Below, in pieces: positions 45,381 to 54,758 of a stretch of 64,000 nucleotides of DNA. Made by a program: the position numbers and the translations under genes. Origin of the DNA: Pedobacter terrae (GTDB lineage: Bacteria; Bacteroidota; Bacteroidia; Sphingobacteriales; Sphingobacteriaceae). Position 1 is the stretch's first letter, and each line of letters opens with the position of its first letter. The notes under the pieces are model-generated. The model was not told the origin of the DNA, searched no databases, and worked only from the letters and a program-made list of their open reading frames with translations. The DNA is taken from positions 186,001 to 250,000 of the forward strand of contig NZ_FNCH01000006.1 of assembly GCF_900100705.1 (NCBI RefSeq), given 5' to 3'.

Positions 45381-46244
45381 ATGAGTTTATCAACAGAAAG
45401 CACGCATCTGGAAAGGGCTATTATTTACATCCGCGATTTAAGCAATTGCCCGCCCAGCTACCTCAACGATCCGGGTAGAAAAGAATTCTTTGAAATTGTA
45501 TGGCTTAAAAATGAAGAGCCTTTACACGCCCTGCAACAATCCGAATTTGACAGCAAGGGTGATTGGATTTATCTGATTCCGCCTTACCGCGTACATCAGC
45601 TTAATAAGGCAGGCAAAAATGGGGTATTAATCTCATTTAAAAGATCAGTATTGGAAGGGGAAGAAAAAGAATTTTTGCTTGATCTGTTCAAGATCTTTAA
45701 TGTTCAGGGTGAATTTTCGTGCCTAAGGCTCAATACAGAAACAGCAGCAGAGCTGAGCAGCATTTACAGATTAATTGAAGATGAATACCAGAAATCAGGC
45801 AACAATTTTATCATTACGAAGGCATTGTTAAAGGTGTTTTTATTAAAATTGATACAAGTTAAAGAACACGAATTTACCAGCCATGATGTACAGCAAAAAA
45901 GGGTTTATGAATTTTTAATGTTGCTCGAAAGCAATTACCAACAGGTTAGGAATACTGATTTTTATGCGGGCAAAATCGGAATCAGTTCTAAACGACTGAA
46001 CCAGATTTTAAAAGCAAAACTAAGCAAAACCGGCATGCAAATCATTCACGACCGCATTATACTGGAAGCTAAACGAAAAATTATCCATAGTGAACAAACC
46101 ATCAAAGAGATTGCCTACGAACTGGGATTTTCAGACAGGCCATACTTCAGCCGTTTTTTTAAAAAACAGACGCAACAAACACCCGAAGAGTTTCAAAAAC
46201 AAGTCAGAAACCACATCGAATCAAAATTTAATACACTGGTTTAA
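45381..46244 (+). CDS. AraC family transcriptional regulator
   Basis: This 287-aa protein has an N-terminal cupin-like sensor part (about 20-160). The C-terminal AraC double helix-turn-helix (about 185-280) contains the signature IKEIAYELGFSDRPYFSRFFKK. It is divergent from hxlB, with 202 nt between, and lies upstream of a Gnt-family permease. It probably controls one or both. The ligand is unknown. Confidence 0.9.
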   Translation: MSLSTESTHLERAIIYIRDLSNCPPSYLNDPGRKEFFEIVWLKNEEPLHALQQSEFDSKGDWIYLIPPYRVHQLNKAGKNGVLISFKRSVLEGEEKEFLLDLFKIFNVQGEFSCLRLNTETAAELSSIYRLIEDEYQKSGNNFIITKALLKVFLLKLIQVKEHEFTSHDVQQKRVYEFLMLLESNYQQVRNTDFYAGKIGISSKRLNQILKAKLSKTGMQIIHDRIILEAKRKIIHSEQTIKEIAYELGFSDRPYFSRFFKKQTQQTPEEFQKQVRNHIESKFNTLV

Positions 46245-46286
46245 AAAAACTGACAGGTTTTACGAATAATCGATACTTTTACTTTT

Positions 46287-46469
46287 ATGATCAGATTAAA
46301 CAGCGATACCCCCAACGATATTCTTCAGGATGTAAAAATCGGAGATATGGTTACTGATACTTTCAGCAAAACCGGCCTGGTAGAAAGCATAGAAATAAAA
46401 GATGATGGCCTATACCGGATTTACGAATTTAACCTCGTTACCGGAAGAACCATCACGGTTAAAAAATAG
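46287..46469 (+). CDS. Small hypothetical protein (60 aa)
   Basis: The 60-aa sequence (MIRLNSDTPNDILQDVKIGD...) is acidic and looks like a small beta-barrel of about five strands. It has a KIGDMVTDTFSKTGLVESI segment that resembles KOW/SH3-like folds. It sits 42 nt after the AraC gene and 51 nt before the permease, on the same strand. Composition and codon use fit a real gene. No function can be assigned. Confidence 0.6.
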   Translation: MIRLNSDTPNDILQDVKIGDMVTDTFSKTGLVESIEIKDDGLYRIYEFNLVTGRTITVKK

Positions 46470-46520
46470 TCGGGGTTCAAAACCTATGTTTAATCACATT
46501 TACCAAATATTTCTAGCCAA

Positions 46521-47810
46521 ATGTCATTATTGATCCTGCTTTTCGGTATTCTATTGCTTTTTGTATTGATCTTAAAAAAGATTAACCCCATGATTGCCTT
46601 AATAGCTGTGGCCATTATTACAGGTCTTTTATTAGGAATGCCCGCTACGAAAGTAATGAATTCCATAAGCAATGGAATTGGCAGCACCTTAGGCAGCATG
46701 GTAATGGTTTTGGCCCTTGGCGCGATGATGGGCAAACTGATAGAAGATAGCGGATCGGCAAAAAAGATCGTTTTCATCTTAATCCGCGCTTTTGGCAAAA
46801 AGAATATCCAATGGGCTGTACTGTTAACAGGCTTATTGGTAGGTATTCCGTTATTTTACAATGCTGGTTTCGTGGTGTTAATTCCCTTAGTTTTTGCCAT
46901 TTCAGCAACAACGGGGCTATCGAAATTATATATTGGCATCCCCATGGCCACGGCCCTTTCGGTTACACATGGTTTTTTACCTCCTCACCCCGGTCCTGTT
47001 GCTTTAGCCGGAATTTTCCATGCCGATATTGGTAAAACCTTAATTTATGGATTAACTTTAAGCGTACCCATTGCGGTTATTGCGGGAATTTACTTTCCGA
47101 GATTGATTCTCAAACGGGATCAATCGGTAACAGTCCATAACTTTAGTATTAGTGAGGAAGAACATCTTCCTTCTGCTTCAAGAAGTTTTATTACCGCATT
47201 GCTGCCGGTATTTTTAATCATCGCCGGAACCATTGGGAGCAGTATTAAGATAGACTATATTGGTAAGCCGCTTTTTACATTTTTGGCTGATCCTACCGCG
47301 GTCCTGTTAATTTCGGTTATTATCGCGCTGGCACTACAAAAAACTTCCATTACAAAAGCGATGGAATCTTGTGCCGAAGGAGTGAAAAGCATTGCCATGA
47401 TTATCCTTATTATTGCCGCAGGTGGTGCCTTTAAACAGATCCTGATTGATAGTGGCATGGGCGAAACGGTGAAACAGCTTACCGGAGGGTTAAATTTATC
47501 ACCATTATTACTCGCCTGGTTAATTACAGCATCACTTAGGGTAACCCTGGGTTCGGCAACAGTAGCTGCATTAACAGCCTCGGGCATGGTCCTTCCCTTA
47601 ATTGGTCCCGGTGCATCGCCAGAGTTAATGGTATTATCAGTCGGCGCCGGAAGTTTAATGTTTTCTCATGTTAACGATACCGGTTTCTGGATGTTTAAGG
47701 AATATTTTAACCTCAGCCTTAAAGAAACTTTCAGCACCTGGACCATGATGGAAAGTTTAGTTTCGGTTTTGGGCCTTTTAGGCGTGCTGGTAATGAATCA
47801 GTTTGTTTAA
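46521..47810 (+). CDS. Gnt-family (gluconate/related sugar acid) permease
   Basis: This 429-aa inner-membrane transporter belongs to the GntP/GntT family of proton symporters. It has about twelve helices and the conserved block VTHGFLPPHPGP (about 152-163). The last helices carry SHVNDTGFWMFKEYF, a strong family motif. Related substrates are gluconate, L-idonate, fructuronate or glycerate. The nearby hxlAB genes hint that a sugar acid is fed into the pentose-phosphate pool, but no kinase or dehydratase is close by. Confidence 0.92.
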   Translation: MSLLILLFGILLLFVLILKKINPMIALIAVAIITGLLLGMPATKVMNSISNGIGSTLGSMVMVLALGAMMGKLIEDSGSAKKIVFILIRAFGKKNIQWAVLLTGLLVGIPLFYNAGFVVLIPLVFAISATTGLSKLYIGIPMATALSVTHGFLPPHPGPVALAGIFHADIGKTLIYGLTLSVPIAVIAGIYFPRLILKRDQSVTVHNFSISEEEHLPSASRSFITALLPVFLIIAGTIGSSIKIDYIGKPLFTFLADPTAVLLISVIIALALQKTSITKAMESCAEGVKSIAMIILIIAAGGAFKQILIDSGMGETVKQLTGGLNLSPLLLAWLITASLRVTLGSATVAALTASGMVLPLIGPGASPELMVLSVGAGSLMFSHVNDTGFWMFKEYFNLSLKETFSTWTMMESLVSVLGLLGVLVMNQFV

Positions 47811-48023
47811 GAAAGAGTTATAGATTTATCCTGCATATGGTGTTCTCAAACAAGGTTTTGATCTTTTTAGAAAGCAGTTGCAGCAGCTTTTCGGTTAAAA
47901 CAGCCCCGCTCCCGCTTCTGCCGATTGAAAAAATCGGCATCCCGCTCCGATCGGGTTTAAATGGCTAAATAGTGCAGCTATCCTGGGTAAAATAAACCCG
48001 ACCGACAGCGTTATTACTCCAGC
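47811..48023. other. Start of a 2-kb gene-free region
   Basis: No gene is evident in the full span 47811-49881; most of it is repeats R3 and R1, listed separately. This first part has a CCGATTGAAAAAATCGG hairpin (47920-47936) and a CCCGCTCCGATCGGG motif. A similar GC-rich short palindrome lies at 4661-4730. Confidence 0.55.
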
Positions 48024-48397
48024 CTGCGCGAATGACGACCGTATTATAGCGAGCGCCTTAAACCCCTATCCGCCTTCGGCACCTTTCCCCTGAAAGGGAA
48101 AGGACTAAAAAACAAATTATCGCATCCTGCAATACGCACCCTGCTACCCGGCCTCGCAGATTTTCGCCGGAAAAAGCACGAAAATCTTTCCATTTCCCCT
48201 CATAACCCCACAACCCAAGGCAGGATCAAAGCGAGAGCGGTGGGACAAAGCCAAGACTAAGAGCCTCGATGCTGCCGCAATTAAGATTTCCGTAGCTTTT
48301 TACAAGGAAGGATGCAAGCCTTGGGTTTTTGTTACTTTTGGGCCAAGCCAAAAGTAAGAGCCTTTCGGTGGCTAACCAAGGCAAGGCTGAGCAAAGG
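48024..48397. repeat. Structured intergenic repeat R3, copy 1
   Basis: It begins GCGAATGACGACCGTATTAT and ends GGCAAGGCTGAGCAAAGG. Its hairpins are: AGATTTTCG / CGAAAATCT (48158-48187); TTACTTTTGG / CCAAAAGTAA (48332-48357); and a long-range helix ACCCAAGGC (48213-48221) with GCCTTGGGT (48318-48326). Two other copies follow in the same orientation. No conserved reading frame. Confidence 0.8.
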
Positions 48398-48452
48398 GCA
48401 AAGAAAAGTAAGCCTATTAAGATTCCCGCCTGCGCGGGATCCGATAGCTATC

Positions 48453-48787
48453 GGATGACGACGGTATTATAGCGATCGCCTTAGCCTGCAATATGCTTCA
48501 CGCTATTCTACTCCATGCGATCTGCACCATGCTATCCGGCCTCGCAGATTTCCGCCGGAAAAAGCACGGAAATCTTTGCAGTTCCCCTCATACCCCACAG
48601 CCCAAGGCAGGATCAAAGCGAGAGCGGTGGAATAAAGCCAAGGCTAAGAGCCTCGATGCTGCCGCTATCAAGATTTCCGTAGTTTTTTACAAGAAAAGAT
48701 GCAAGCCTTGGGTTTTTGTTTCTTTTGGGCCAAGCCAAAAGAAAGAGCCCCTCGGCGGCGGTGAGCCGAGGCAAGACTGCGCGAAGG
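48453..48787. repeat. Structured intergenic repeat R3, copy 2
   Basis: Same order of blocks as copy 1. The first hairpin is AGATTTCCG / CGGAAATCT (48546-48575) and the second TTTCTTTTGG / CCAAAAGAAA (48719-48744). Each shows a compensatory pair change relative to copy 1. A third hairpin is CCTCGGC / GCCGAGG. The upstream ~90-bp leader seen in copies 1 and 3 is missing here. Confidence 0.8.
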
Positions 48788-48944
48788 AGAACAGCCTAGC
48801 GTTTGCTTTAAGATTCCCGCCTACGCGGGAATGACGACTGTAATATAAACTAACCTTATACTCCATCCTATCCGGCTTCGCAGATTTTGGCCGAATATTG
48901 GTTCATAGGCGCTTTGCTAACTGCCTTTCACCACCCCCACAACC

Positions 48945-49221
48945 CTTACCGAAGCACGCCCGTCAATCCCAAGGGCCAGTTGAATCAAAAAAACAGTTGC
49001 AGACCAGAACAACCAGCACTACCAAACCTCAAACGCAGTGAGTTTTGTGTCTCGAAGTACCCACAAACACTCATTAAACCACATCCCTACACAAAACAAA
49101 GTGCCGCTGTTTTTTTGATGCGCATCGCCTTGCGCAAAAGGCCCATTGCTGGATTGAAGAAGCATTTTTGCATACTTTTGATGCCTCAAAAGTTTGATGC
49201 CCCGCGGCATAGAGCGGAAGA
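48945..49221. repeat. Dispersed intergenic repeat R1, reverse copy
   Basis: The minus strand carries the R1 blocks in order: CTCTATGCCGC-GGGGCAT, CATCAAAAAAACAG, CACTTTGTTTTGTGT, ACTGCGTTTGAGGTTTGGT and CTTGGGATTGACGG. It is inverted relative to the copy at 18561-18830. It lies between R3 copies 2 and 3. Confidence 0.7.
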
Positions 49222-49254
49222 AAAATATCATAATTAATTGTGTCCACACGGTAG

Positions 49255-49811
49255 GCCTGCGCGAGAATGACGACCTTATTATAGCGAGCGTCTTAAACCC
49301 CTATCCGCCTATCGGCACCTTTCCCCTGAAAGAGAAAGGACTAAAAAACAAATTATCGCATCCTGCAATACGCAACTTGCTATATGCACAATGCTATCTC
49401 CACCATGCTACCCGGCCTAGCAGATTTTCGCCGGAAAAAGCACGGAAAGCTTTGCACTTCCCTCATACCCAACAGCCCAAGGCAGGATCAAAGCGGGCGC
49501 GGTGGCAACAAGCCAGGCTGAGAGCCTCGATACTGCCGCAATTGAGATTTCAGTAGCTTTTTACAAGGAATTGCACAGCAATTTTTTATACCGATAAAAA
49601 CAACATTATCACATAAAAAACGATGCAAGGCTTTCAGTTATGCCTTAGTGTTTGTTGTTTTTAATGGCTGGCATGCTTTCGCTGCGCTCAGGTTTGTTTC
49701 TTTTGGGCCAAGCCAACCTGCGAAGCAAGCTTGAAGACCGATAAAAACATAAACAACCACTGAAAAAAGTAAGAGCCCTTCGGTGGCTAACCGAGGCAAG
49801 CCAGAGCAAAG
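49255..49811. repeat. Structured intergenic repeat R3, copy 3 (with insertions)
   Basis: It shares the long leader (ATTATAGCGAGCG ... AACAAATTATCGCATCCTGC) with copy 1. The first hairpin is retained with one wobble and one mismatch. The second hairpin (TTTCTTTTGGGCCAAGCC) is interrupted by an insertion of ~45 nt, and another ~50-nt insertion lies at 49571-49620. Both insertions contain GATAAAAACA. The third hairpin is kept as CCTTCGGT / ACCGAGG. Confidence 0.75.
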
Positions 49812-49881
49812 TCTTTCAAAGATTGCTTCCCCGAAAGTCGAGGGGCAGTCTATACCTTATAATTACGAACTATCTAAAACC

Positions 49882-52329
49882 TTAATTCTTCACCCTGTTC
49901 TTTTCTGCATCGGCACCAGAAGATTCGTGTTTGGCCGGAGTAGAAAAAGTTTTCCCAAAACGATAGCTATAGCTTAAAACAACGTTTCTGGAATCTTGCC
50001 TATTTCTCCATCCGGCTTCTGTTGCGGCAAGATTATTAATTATTCCATTGTATATCTTGGTTCTAAAAATATCATTTGCAGTTAATTTCAGGGTACTTTT
50101 TGCCGAAAGCTTTTTCTGTACTGCAGCGCCAAAATCATGCACCGAACCCAATAAAAACTGAACGTTCGAAAGTTTACTCTGATAGCTCATGTTTAGTTCT
50201 GCATTCCATGTAGGACTGATTTTAAACTGAACATTAGGATTTGTTCTAAAATAACTGCCATTGGTCACTAAAAAACCAGTATAAAAATCTGTTTTCGACA
50301 TTATTTTACCAAACTCCATATAGGCATTTAATTTTGCCCATTTGGTAATGTCAATCTCCGCATTCACCGAAACATTGGCTACCCTTGTTTTGCCTACATT
50401 GGCTGGTCGGCTATAATAGGTACCATTTAAAATTTCAATGGTTTCGTTCACTTCATCTCTCACCCAACTGTAGCTAAAGGTTGTCGTAATCTTACTTTTG
50501 TAGGTATGAGAAAGTTCGATACTTTGTGTAAAAGAGGGTTTTAAAAAAGGATTACCAACATAATAGGTAAATTTATCCAATGGAGAAAAGAAAGGATTAA
50601 GATCCTGATAATAAGGACGATCAATCCTTCTTCCATAATTCAGTCCAAGTTCATTGTTCCCTAATGTATCAAGCTTATAAGAGAAATAAACTGTTGGGAA
50701 CAAACTATTATAAGTTCTTTTAAAACTGGAATCAGGTTTGATTATATTGCCCAATTGATGTCCGTTAGAAACCGTGTTTTCATACCTCAAGCCGGCCTGG
50801 AGCGAAAACTGCTTCCCTTCCCTGCTCATGTTCAGGTAAACCGCGTTAATATTTTCCTTGTATAAAAAGTGATTGCTCTTTTCATAATCTGCACTCGTTT
50901 TTCCGTTTGCAGTATTAGCATAATCTGCAATATTATCCGTTTTGGTATAAGCGGTTTTAACCCCTGCATCGAACTTCCACTTATTTTCCAGGGGATGCGA
51001 ATAATCCATTTTGGCCGTATAAATATCAATATCTGATGGTAGATTACCCGTTAAAATATCCTGGTATTTTAAAGCGCCGCCTGGCAGGTAACTAAAATTA
51101 TTATAGGTCTGAGCCGTTTTGTCCCGATAAAGCAGGTAATCTGCATCAAAGGTTAATTCCCGCCCTGCCTGCTTAAATTTATGCCTGTAATTTAAATTTA
51201 CACCCGCATTCTGGTACTTGATCTGATCGATATTTTCAGCCTTGATTACCGAATCTAACTGCATGGAGGCATTAGATAAATTACTGATATTGTTGTTCAC
51301 CTGTTTGGAAATCCTGTTCATGCCGGTAAGTACTACACCCCATGTGGTGCGTTCTGATGCGTAATAATCAAGTCCGGTTTTCAGGTTAAAAGTATTGCCA
51401 TGCCTACGGAAATAAGAATTTTGATTAAAGTAGGATTTGGCACTACCATCGGCATTTTTATATTTCCGGTTCAGATCAAGATCGGTAAAACTGTTATTTA
51501 AATTATAACTCAGGTTACCAAAAACGTTGATCTTATCCTTACGGTAATTAAAGTTGAAACTGTTGTTCGAGCGACTTAATTCGCCCTGGTTTAAACTCAG
51601 GTTAATCCCACCGTTAAACCCAGCAGTTTTGGTTTTCTTGGTTTTAATATTAATTACGCCGCCATTGCCAGCAGCATCGTATTTGGCAGGTGGATTGGTC
51701 ATCAGCTCAATCTGATCAAGAGATGAGGAAGGTAACGAACGCAAATAGTTCTCCAGATCCGAACCCGATAAATAAGTCGGTTTATCATCAACAAAAATAG
51801 TTACCCCATTTTTACCCTTCAACGAAATTATCCCGTTCTGATCTACATTTATGCCAGGCGATTTGCTGAGCACTTCCAATGCAGTTGTACCTGCATTCGA
51901 AATCAAGGCATCCACATTAACAACCGTACGGTCTATTTTCCGCTCTACAAAAGCTTTTTGCCCTGAAATGGTTACCTCCTTTAAATTAGTTGCTCCGGTT
52001 TTAATTTTGATATCCGGCAATGCAATAACGGCATGGTCTGCGGTAAGCACCAATGTATCGGTTTGATATATGGGCGATCCTACCACTGATACTTTAATCA
52101 GATATTTTCCATAACCGGGTTGATCAAAACTGAATAGTCCATCTTTTTCAGTAAAAGTGGTTTTAACCAATATAGAATCTTTGAGTAGAGCAACTGTCGC
52201 AAATTCTATATTTTTTCCTTCGGCATCCAATACATGGCCATAAATTCTGGATGGAGGACTTTGTGCATGAGCGAAAGTAAAGGCAATACTTATACATATG
52301 GCTAAAAAAGCCATGAGCTTGTATTTCAT
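49882..52329 (-). CDS. Outer-membrane beta-barrel protein of the TonB-receptor type
   Basis: This 815-aa outer-membrane protein has a signal peptide (ending TFAHAQ) and a carboxypeptidase-regulatory-like domain (about 28-110). A plug-like region with KSPGINVDQNGIISLKGKNG follows (about 130-215), and then a C-terminal beta-barrel of the OMP_b-brl_3 type. It lacks a clear TonB box and a SusD partner. It is the third gene of a BlaI-M56-OMP operon (36 nt after M56), so its amount probably depends on that regulatory pair. Confidence 0.88.
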   Translation of the reverse strand: MKYKLMAFLAICISIAFTFAHAQSPPSRIYGHVLDAEGKNIEFATVALLKDSILVKTTFTEKDGLFSFDQPGYGKYLIKVSVVGSPIYQTDTLVLTADHAVIALPDIKIKTGATNLKEVTISGQKAFVERKIDRTVVNVDALISNAGTTALEVLSKSPGINVDQNGIISLKGKNGVTIFVDDKPTYLSGSDLENYLRSLPSSSLDQIELMTNPPAKYDAAGNGGVINIKTKKTKTAGFNGGINLSLNQGELSRSNNSFNFNYRKDKINVFGNLSYNLNNSFTDLDLNRKYKNADGSAKSYFNQNSYFRRHGNTFNLKTGLDYYASERTTWGVVLTGMNRISKQVNNNISNLSNASMQLDSVIKAENIDQIKYQNAGVNLNYRHKFKQAGRELTFDADYLLYRDKTAQTYNNFSYLPGGALKYQDILTGNLPSDIDIYTAKMDYSHPLENKWKFDAGVKTAYTKTDNIADYANTANGKTSADYEKSNHFLYKENINAVYLNMSREGKQFSLQAGLRYENTVSNGHQLGNIIKPDSSFKRTYNSLFPTVYFSYKLDTLGNNELGLNYGRRIDRPYYQDLNPFFSPLDKFTYYVGNPFLKPSFTQSIELSHTYKSKITTTFSYSWVRDEVNETIEILNGTYYSRPANVGKTRVANVSVNAEIDITKWAKLNAYMEFGKIMSKTDFYTGFLVTNGSYFRTNPNVQFKISPTWNAELNMSYQSKLSNVQFLLGSVHDFGAAVQKKLSAKSTLKLTANDIFRTKIYNGIINNLAATEAGWRNRQDSRNVVLSYSYRFGKTFSTPAKHESSGADAEKNRVKN

Positions 52330-52365
52330 GAGATGTTGATTGGATTAAGTTTTTAGAGGTTGATT

Positions 52366-54336
52366 TTAGTTATTTTCAATCAGAAAATTATACATCAGCG
52401 AGTGTTTATCGTTCTTCAAAAACCGCTTTTTATACTTTTGCTGAACTTCGGTATTTTGTTTCACCCCATTTACGATCAGCTCATCTTTATTGAGTTTGTA
52501 TGAAAGTTTATTGGTACTGCTGATGATCCCATCTTTCATCAATTCCTGATTGATTGCATTGGTATAATCATGTCCATCGCCATTGGTTACCGTTTTCGAA
52601 GTAACCGTACGCTGTGAACTGGTTTTGCTGGTACCACTTCCGCTATGAATGGCTGGTGTTGGAGGCGTAGCAGGAACAGCAGGGGTAGCAGGAACAGCAG
52701 GCATAGCAGGAACAGCAGGAACAGCAGGAACAGCAGGAGTAGCAGGTATAGCTGGTACTGCATATACAACTCCAGGCACTTTTGGTGTTCCAGGTACTTT
52801 TGGTGTTCTAGGCGGACGAGGGACCCCTGGTACCATCTTATAGCCATATGATTTATACACTTCAGCCGAATTTTTGTATTCTTTTACATCTTCAACAGCT
52901 CGTTTGGCGTCAATAATGGCCTGCTTCCTATCGTTTTCGGCTTGCCGGGCATCAAAAATAGCCTGTTTTCGATCCAATTCTGCTTGTTTAGCAGCAATAA
53001 CGGCTTGCTTCGCATCTTCCTGAGCCTGCCTTACATCGTTCTGTCGTGTTTTTTCGTCCGCTTGCCTGGCTTCTTCATCAGCAAGTCTGGACTTTCTATC
53101 TTCTTTGTTTTCTGGCAGATGCTGTTTTTCATTCATCATTTTCAGCTGGTTGTCTACCTTTGCATTGATCTCTTTTTCCATTTGGTCTGCAGATTTTCCT
53201 TCGGCAGGCTTAGCTTTTTTCCTGGTTGTATCCTGTAAGATTACAACTGTAGTGGCTGTTTTTTTTCTGGTAACTGTTTCGGCATGGCCAATACTTTTAA
53301 ATGCGGCACTGCAAATTACTACCGACACGAGGGCGATGGTTAATATCGTTTTTTCCATTTTGTTTAAAGTTGAATTGGTATTGAATAACATCCTGCTAGC
53401 TCTGTGCAGCAGACTGCTTTTAGTTCCGTTCATGGCCATGGCATAGGCAGGTGCACGCTGCTTAAACTCCTGGCATACAATGAGGGCCTGAACGTAATTT
53501 TTCCGATCGTTTACACAGGCGATGGCCAAATCATCGCAGCAGTGCTCGCGTTCTGTTTTTATTAATTGCGATACCCAAAGCACCGCCGGGTTAAAGAAAA
53601 ATACAATTTCGATGAAACTTTGCAATATATTCACCAAATAATCCTTCCGTTTAATATGGGCCAGTTCATGAGAAAGAATAGCTTCTACTTCAGCAGGAGA
53701 TAAATTATTGAGTAAACCCAAAGGGATGAGGATTAAAGGCTTAAAATGTCCCACTACCAAAGGTACCTGCGCCATGCCCGATTGCATCAGCTTAACCTGT
53801 TGCGTTAAACCCAGTTTTTGGACGAGTTCATTTAATTTTTCATCCCACTTTTTCCCTGCAGCGTAGGTTTTATAATTACGCAGATGATATACCCCATTTA
53901 AACCTACCATCAACTGGATGCTTTTTCCGCAGATGATCAGGAACCAAACCAATACAATCTGATAGGCATAAGCATTCCATAAAGATAGGATGCGATTAAG
54001 TCCCGAATACATGTCTTGCTGTACGTTGGTAACCGCTTGTTGATTAGCGATTGCCTTCGGCAAATTAATCCCTGTTTGATGAACAACCTGCGATTGTGTA
54101 TGGTGATCCGACTGCTGAAGCTCCTGATAAAAAGTAAAACCTATTGCCACAACAAACAAGCCTAAACATACCGTAAGCAAGTTATAACGCCATGTAGCGC
54201 TTGCCTTACGAGAAGTAAACATAACCAAACCAGCTAGCAAGGCTAAAATAACACCAATCCACAAAGAGTGGAACAAGGTAGCACCCAGGGCATGAAGCCA
54301 GTTATCGGGCAAAAGATTGATTAATTTAAATTCCAT
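52366..54336 (-). CDS. M56 (BlaR1-type) membrane metallopeptidase with coiled-coil and Pro-Ala-rich extension
   Basis: This 656-aa protein spans the membrane about four times (near 20-40, 52-70, 122-142 and 330-350). The cytoplasmic zinc peptidase motif is HELAH (223-227), and the glutamate in TEREHCCDD (about 262-264) is the probable third ligand. In BlaR1 proteins this domain cleaves the BlaI repressor. After the last helix there is no penicillin-binding sensor domain. Instead there is a Gln/Ala/Lys coiled coil (about 400-490), a PxVP-rich segment of three-residue periodicity (about 505-560) and a final ~80-residue domain. The sensor input is therefore different and unknown. BlaI is encoded 32 nt upstream. 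Confidence 0.9.
   Translation of the reverse strand: MEFKLINLLPDNWLHALGATLFHSLWIGVILALLAGLVMFTSRKASATWRYNLLTVCLGLFVVAIGFTFYQELQQSDHHTQSQVVHQTGINLPKAIANQQAVTNVQQDMYSGLNRILSLWNAYAYQIVLVWFLIICGKSIQLMVGLNGVYHLRNYKTYAAGKKWDEKLNELVQKLGLTQQVKLMQSGMAQVPLVVGHFKPLILIPLGLLNNLSPAEVEAILSHELAHIKRKDYLVNILQSFIEIVFFFNPAVLWVSQLIKTEREHCCDDLAIACVNDRKNYVQALIVCQEFKQRAPAYAMAMNGTKSSLLHRASRMLFNTNSTLNKMEKTILTIALVSVVICSAAFKSIGHAETVTRKKTATTVVILQDTTRKKAKPAEGKSADQMEKEINAKVDNQLKMMNEKQHLPENKEDRKSRLADEEARQADEKTRQNDVRQAQEDAKQAVIAAKQAELDRKQAIFDARQAENDRKQAIIDAKRAVEDVKEYKNSAEVYKSYGYKMVPGVPRPPRTPKVPGTPKVPGVVYAVPAIPATPAVPAVPAVPAMPAVPATPAVPATPPTPAIHSGSGTSKTSSQRTVTSKTVTNGDGHDYTNAINQELMKDGIISSTNKLSYKLNKDELIVNGVKQNTEVQQKYKKRFLKNDKHSLMYNFLIENN
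52660..52762. repeat. 9-bp tandem repeat inside the M56 gene
   Basis: Repeats of GCAGGAACA and close variants run through this stretch. On the minus strand they encode the Pro-Ala-x run of the M56 protein. Length changes by multiples of 9 bp would keep the frame. Confidence 0.8.
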
Positions 54337-54368
54337 TGTGGTGGTTCTTTAGCTTTTATGCTGGTTTA

Positions 54369-54758
54369 TTAGTCCATGCTATCCAATAGCCGCTTAATCT
54401 CTTCGATTTCCTTTTTTGATGTTTTTTCGTTCCCCAAAAGTTGCATCATCAATTTCGATGCAGAACCTTTGTATAATGTATTTACGAAACGGTCCAACAA
54501 CTGAACTTTAGTTTTCTCCTCCGCCTCTACAGGAATATAAATGTGTTTCATTTGGCTTTCATCACGTTTTAATATCCCTTTTTCGGTTAAAATCTGCATC
54601 TGCTTTAAGGTTGAGGTGTAATTCACCTCTCTTATTTCATTTAGCTTGTCGTTTACAAACCGAACGGTCGACGGTCCAAATTCCCATAACACCTGAAGAA
54701 TTTCCAGTTCAGCTTTGGTCGGTTCGGGCAGATTATTTTCAGTTTGAGTACTTTTCAT
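54369..54758 (-). CDS. BlaI/MecI/CopY family repressor
   Basis: This 129-aa winged-helix repressor has the family-type segments PTKAELEILQVLWEFGPSTV (about 13-32) and NYTSTLKQMQILTEKGIL (about 46-63), with a C-terminal dimerisation helix pair. Signal-dependent cleavage by the M56 peptidase encoded directly downstream is the established model for this pair. It probably represses its own operon from the 54759-54840 promoter region. Confidence 0.93.
   Translation of the reverse strand: MKSTQTENNLPEPTKAELEILQVLWEFGPSTVRFVNDKLNEIREVNYTSTLKQMQILTEKGILKRDESQMKHIYIPVEAEEKTKVQLLDRFVNTLYKGSASKLMMQLLGNEKTSKKEIEEIKRLLDSMD

Noticed and set aside
48493..48834. Plus-strand 113-codon frame across R3 copy 2
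   Set aside because: Copies 1 and 3 do not keep this frame, and the sequence is explained by hairpins.
49019..49249. Minus-strand frame of 76 codons in the reverse R1 copy
   Set aside because: Same reasoning as for the forward copy; no signal, no start context, and it is not conserved in frame.
47811..49881. A CRISPR array or integron
   Set aside because: The repeats are long (hundreds of bases), three in number, and lack short repeat/unique spacer alternation or cas or integrase genes.
52645..52851. Plus-strand frames reading GVAGTAG or NSRNSR repeats, resembling collagen-like protein
   Set aside because: They are antisense shadows of the Pro-Ala-rich part of the M56 gene caused by 9-bp repeats.
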